From Clitopilus passeckerianus (taxonomy: Eukaryota; Basidiomycota; Agaricomycetes; Agaricales; Entolomataceae), in NCBI GenBank assembly GCA_944990035.1, contig CALYLX010000007.1, positions 1-64,000 of the forward strand: DNA of 64,000 bases, in the 5' to 3' direction. Below are positions 61,975-64,000 of the stretch, one piece after another (positions within the stretch are counted from its first letter, which is position 1; every line of letters starts with the position of its first letter). A program made the position numbers and the translations under genes. The notes beneath the pieces are model-generated. The model searched no databases, was not told the origin of the DNA, and was given only the letters and a program-made list of their open reading frames with translations.

Positions 61975-64000
61975 TCACCAATCTACCTTTACATTTTTCA
62001 CATCGATCCTGTCCCTCCTCTGTTTCCTCTTCTGATCCCTAAGTTGCCTGCTGATACCTTCATATGTCGTCCTCTCTTTGTTGTTCTTCTTATCTTCATT
62101 CCCTCGCTTCCCGATATCGCCACCTCCCTTGACAGAGGTTGAGCCGTTTTTATTCTGTGAGACGAGTCGCTCAACGGGGGTATTTTTGGGTGGATGGGGG
62201 AACATGTCGCCCCAGCTTGCTTTACGCGCATCATAATACTCCTGTTTGCCTTGGGATTTGGGAACAATAAGGCGCATGATCTTGCCTGTTGAAGGATTCA
62301 GACTTATAGGTCGACGTGTACGCTGGGAGTGACATACCTTCTGTGGTACAGCTGTCGAGAATAACATGCCCACTTTTTTTCATGGGAGGGAAGACTAGTC
62401 GAGGCCAGTCAAACGCTTCCAACCTTAGGTTCTCCGCCAGTTGTTCGGAGACCTGTTCCAAAGGGCCTGGAGATGGTTCGACGTCCTCGACAGTCTCGCG
62501 ACCAGGAGCTTCCTCGAACTCGGTTTGGAGTAGAAGCTCTTTCACCTGAACATTGGCCATGGCTTCCTTGTGCAGCTCTCTACGGCCAACCTCTCCTACC
62601 CGACCGACATTTTTCTCTAGTGCAATGGGTCGAGGGCCGCGCCGTATGACAACATATGAGTAGCCAACATCTTCATGACCAATCTTTGAATGTTTTGTCT
62701 TCCGGACAAAAGCCGGCCGTTGCATTCTTTGCGAAAAGCCGCAAACAAGCCCTGAGCTCCCGTTATGCATCAGAGGACAGGCTTTGTCATGGGGACACTA
62801 CTTTTTAATTAGTACTTTTCATGGGTTAAAAAGTGAGAGCTTACGGGTGCAACAACGTGGCATCCAGAAAGGTTTCCCGCTTCAGAGTCATTTTGTGTCT
62901 CCTTCGCCCCATGGCCCAGGAGAAGTTGCCTTGCTCCTGCAATATTCTCGAAGCCTTGGGGTGTGCTGTGATCAATGAGAACCTGCCAAAGATTGTTACC
63001 AGCCAAATCACCTCAAGAGTTGCAGTCTCTTACTATTGTCTGTGCACCACTTTGCCACATCTCTTTGATAAGCTGTTTTCGTGCCAGGTCTGTCGGTAAG
63101 GAGCTTAGAGCAAAGGCGGATAATGCAAGGACGTCCTGCCCGTCTTCAACGGAAATCGCGTCTTCCTCGTGCCATGTTTTCTGCCAAGAAGGCCTGACTT
63201 TGCCTAACTCGACACCTGAAATTCTGTTAGCAAATTGCCGCCATAAGTCTCGATGGAAACGTACCACGCAAAAGACGCTTCCCTATTGCGACTAAGCCGT
63301 CTCTTTTATCGATGCCTAGATATGAAGTAATCGTAGAATTGACTACTTCCTTTCCAGGTATACCGTCCAGAGATATGTCCTCGGTATGCCGTTGAAAGGC
63401 ATGCAGCGATGCCCTAAGGGGTGAATCAGGGGAGAGAATATGCAAATTGACATAGAACATACCATAATCCGCTACCGGTTCCTGCACCCCAGTCGATAAT
63501 TCTTGAAACCTTCCATTCCCGCTCCAACCTCCGTTTTAGATGATCGAAGACAGCAAGAATGGCTGAATAGTGGGCTGGAAGTGCTACAGAGGCAAATGCA
63601 CTTGCATCACGTTCAGAAAAACGCGCCGCTTGGGACCTAGAACAGTACGAGGTATCGTATTTTGAGCTCCAATCCTCGCCTGCGGTGCCGCCCTTGCTTT
63701 CCTCTTGGAATAGCCTTTTGGCATCCTGATGAAGTTGGGGTCGGTCGGATTCTAGACATGAACTCTCTCAGCGCTTCTTATGATGGCATACAGTAAATCA
63801 CAACGTACCAGTTATCATCAAGTTGATAGCATTCTGAAGTTGGTTGGGGAGAATGACAGCACCGATATGATGACTCCCAAAGAGTGCAGCAGGGGATTTG
63901 CGTTCCGAGGACTGTACCTGTTCGGCCTCCTGCACCTCCACAAGTGCCTCTCTATCAGGCGTGTCATCGTGTGAGAGGACTTCCAAGTGCTTCACATTCC
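61975..64000 (-). CDS. Rsm22/METTL17 mitoribosomal small-subunit assembly factor, 5' end beyond window
   Basis: An S-adenosylmethionine-fold, Fe-S-binding factor needed for assembly and translation of the mitochondrial small subunit. The visible part starts at the window edge with KHLEVLSHDDTP and SPAALFGSHHIGAVILPNQLQNAINL. Next come the SAM-site region (WKVSRIIDWGAGTGSGLW), ADYGMFYVNLHILS and VALGKRLLRG-like blocks, the DLARKQLIKEMWQSGAQTIVLIDHSTPQGF strand, and the cysteine cluster HVVAP-CPHDKACPL with LVCGFSQRMQRPAFVRKTKHSKIGHEDVGYSYVVIRRG. These cysteines match the 4Fe-4S ligands known in METTL17. The C-terminus holds KIMRLIVPKSQGKQEYYDARKASWGDMFP and a Lys/Arg-rich tail ending DVKNVKVDW. 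About six exons; the true start lies past base 64000. Confidence 0.88.

Noticed and set aside
1..64000. Transfer RNA, rRNA, CRISPR arrays, intact transposons
   Set aside because: Scanned by eye for T-loop GGTTCRA cores with paired stems, direct-repeat arrays, and transposase or reverse-transcriptase motifs; none convincing. Candidate TTCGA cores (for example 10968, 15607, 28238) lack flanking stems.

Overview
The window is nuclear DNA of a filamentous basidiomycete, most likely a mushroom-forming Agaricomycete. The evidence is many spliced genes with GT-AG introns of about 45-75 bases, genes packed on both strands, a DUF6535 protein (a family common in agarics), an F-box-like relic, a fungal chitin synthase, and mitochondrial and COP9/TFIID/Mediator genes typical of a non-yeast fungus. 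No rRNA, tRNA, CRISPR or intact transposon was recognised.

Layout. 0-0.87 kb: the 3' part of a decayed hexaprenyl diphosphate synthase (coq1) pseudogene. 1.3-3.6 kb: a DUF6535 membrane protein. 4.4-6.0 kb: a regulator with three separate homeodomains. 6.5-14.6 kb: a minus-strand run of pantothenate kinase, coatomer gamma and casein kinase 1. 17.1-20.2 kb: chitin synthase. 20.6-24.8 kb: a large, mostly disordered protein of unknown function. 25.9-33.5 kb: two paralogous bHLH-zipper transcription factors in the same orientation, separated by a gene-poor 5.5 kb that holds a possible F-box relic and a small four-helix membrane protein. 35.3-36.6 kb: Mediator subunit Med11 and tubulin cofactor A, convergent. 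36.9-42.4 kb: a Het-C protein with a long Gly/Tyr repeat tail, then the 40S assembly factor Ltv1. 43.0-49.7 kb: TFIID subunit TAF2 carrying three C-terminal bromodomain-like modules. 50.0-57.5 kb: Fab1/PIKfyve lipid kinase. 58.0-59.9 kb: COP9 signalosome subunit 2. 60.0-64.0 kb: three mitochondrial-translation genes (mL40, uL1m and Rsm22/METTL17), the last cut by the window end.

Most of the window is conserved housekeeping sequence. The observations most worth following are the coq1 pseudogene with both Asp-rich motifs lost, the triple-homeodomain protein, the TAF2-bromodomain fusion, the repeat tail of Het-C, the bHLH pair with a shared intron position, and the mitoribosome gene cluster around a 141-bp bidirectional promoter. 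I did not find evidence for a self-contained new defence or mobile system.

Exon boundaries were read by eye from splice consensus and family alignment from memory. Those quoted exactly were checked for frame; the rest are approximate.
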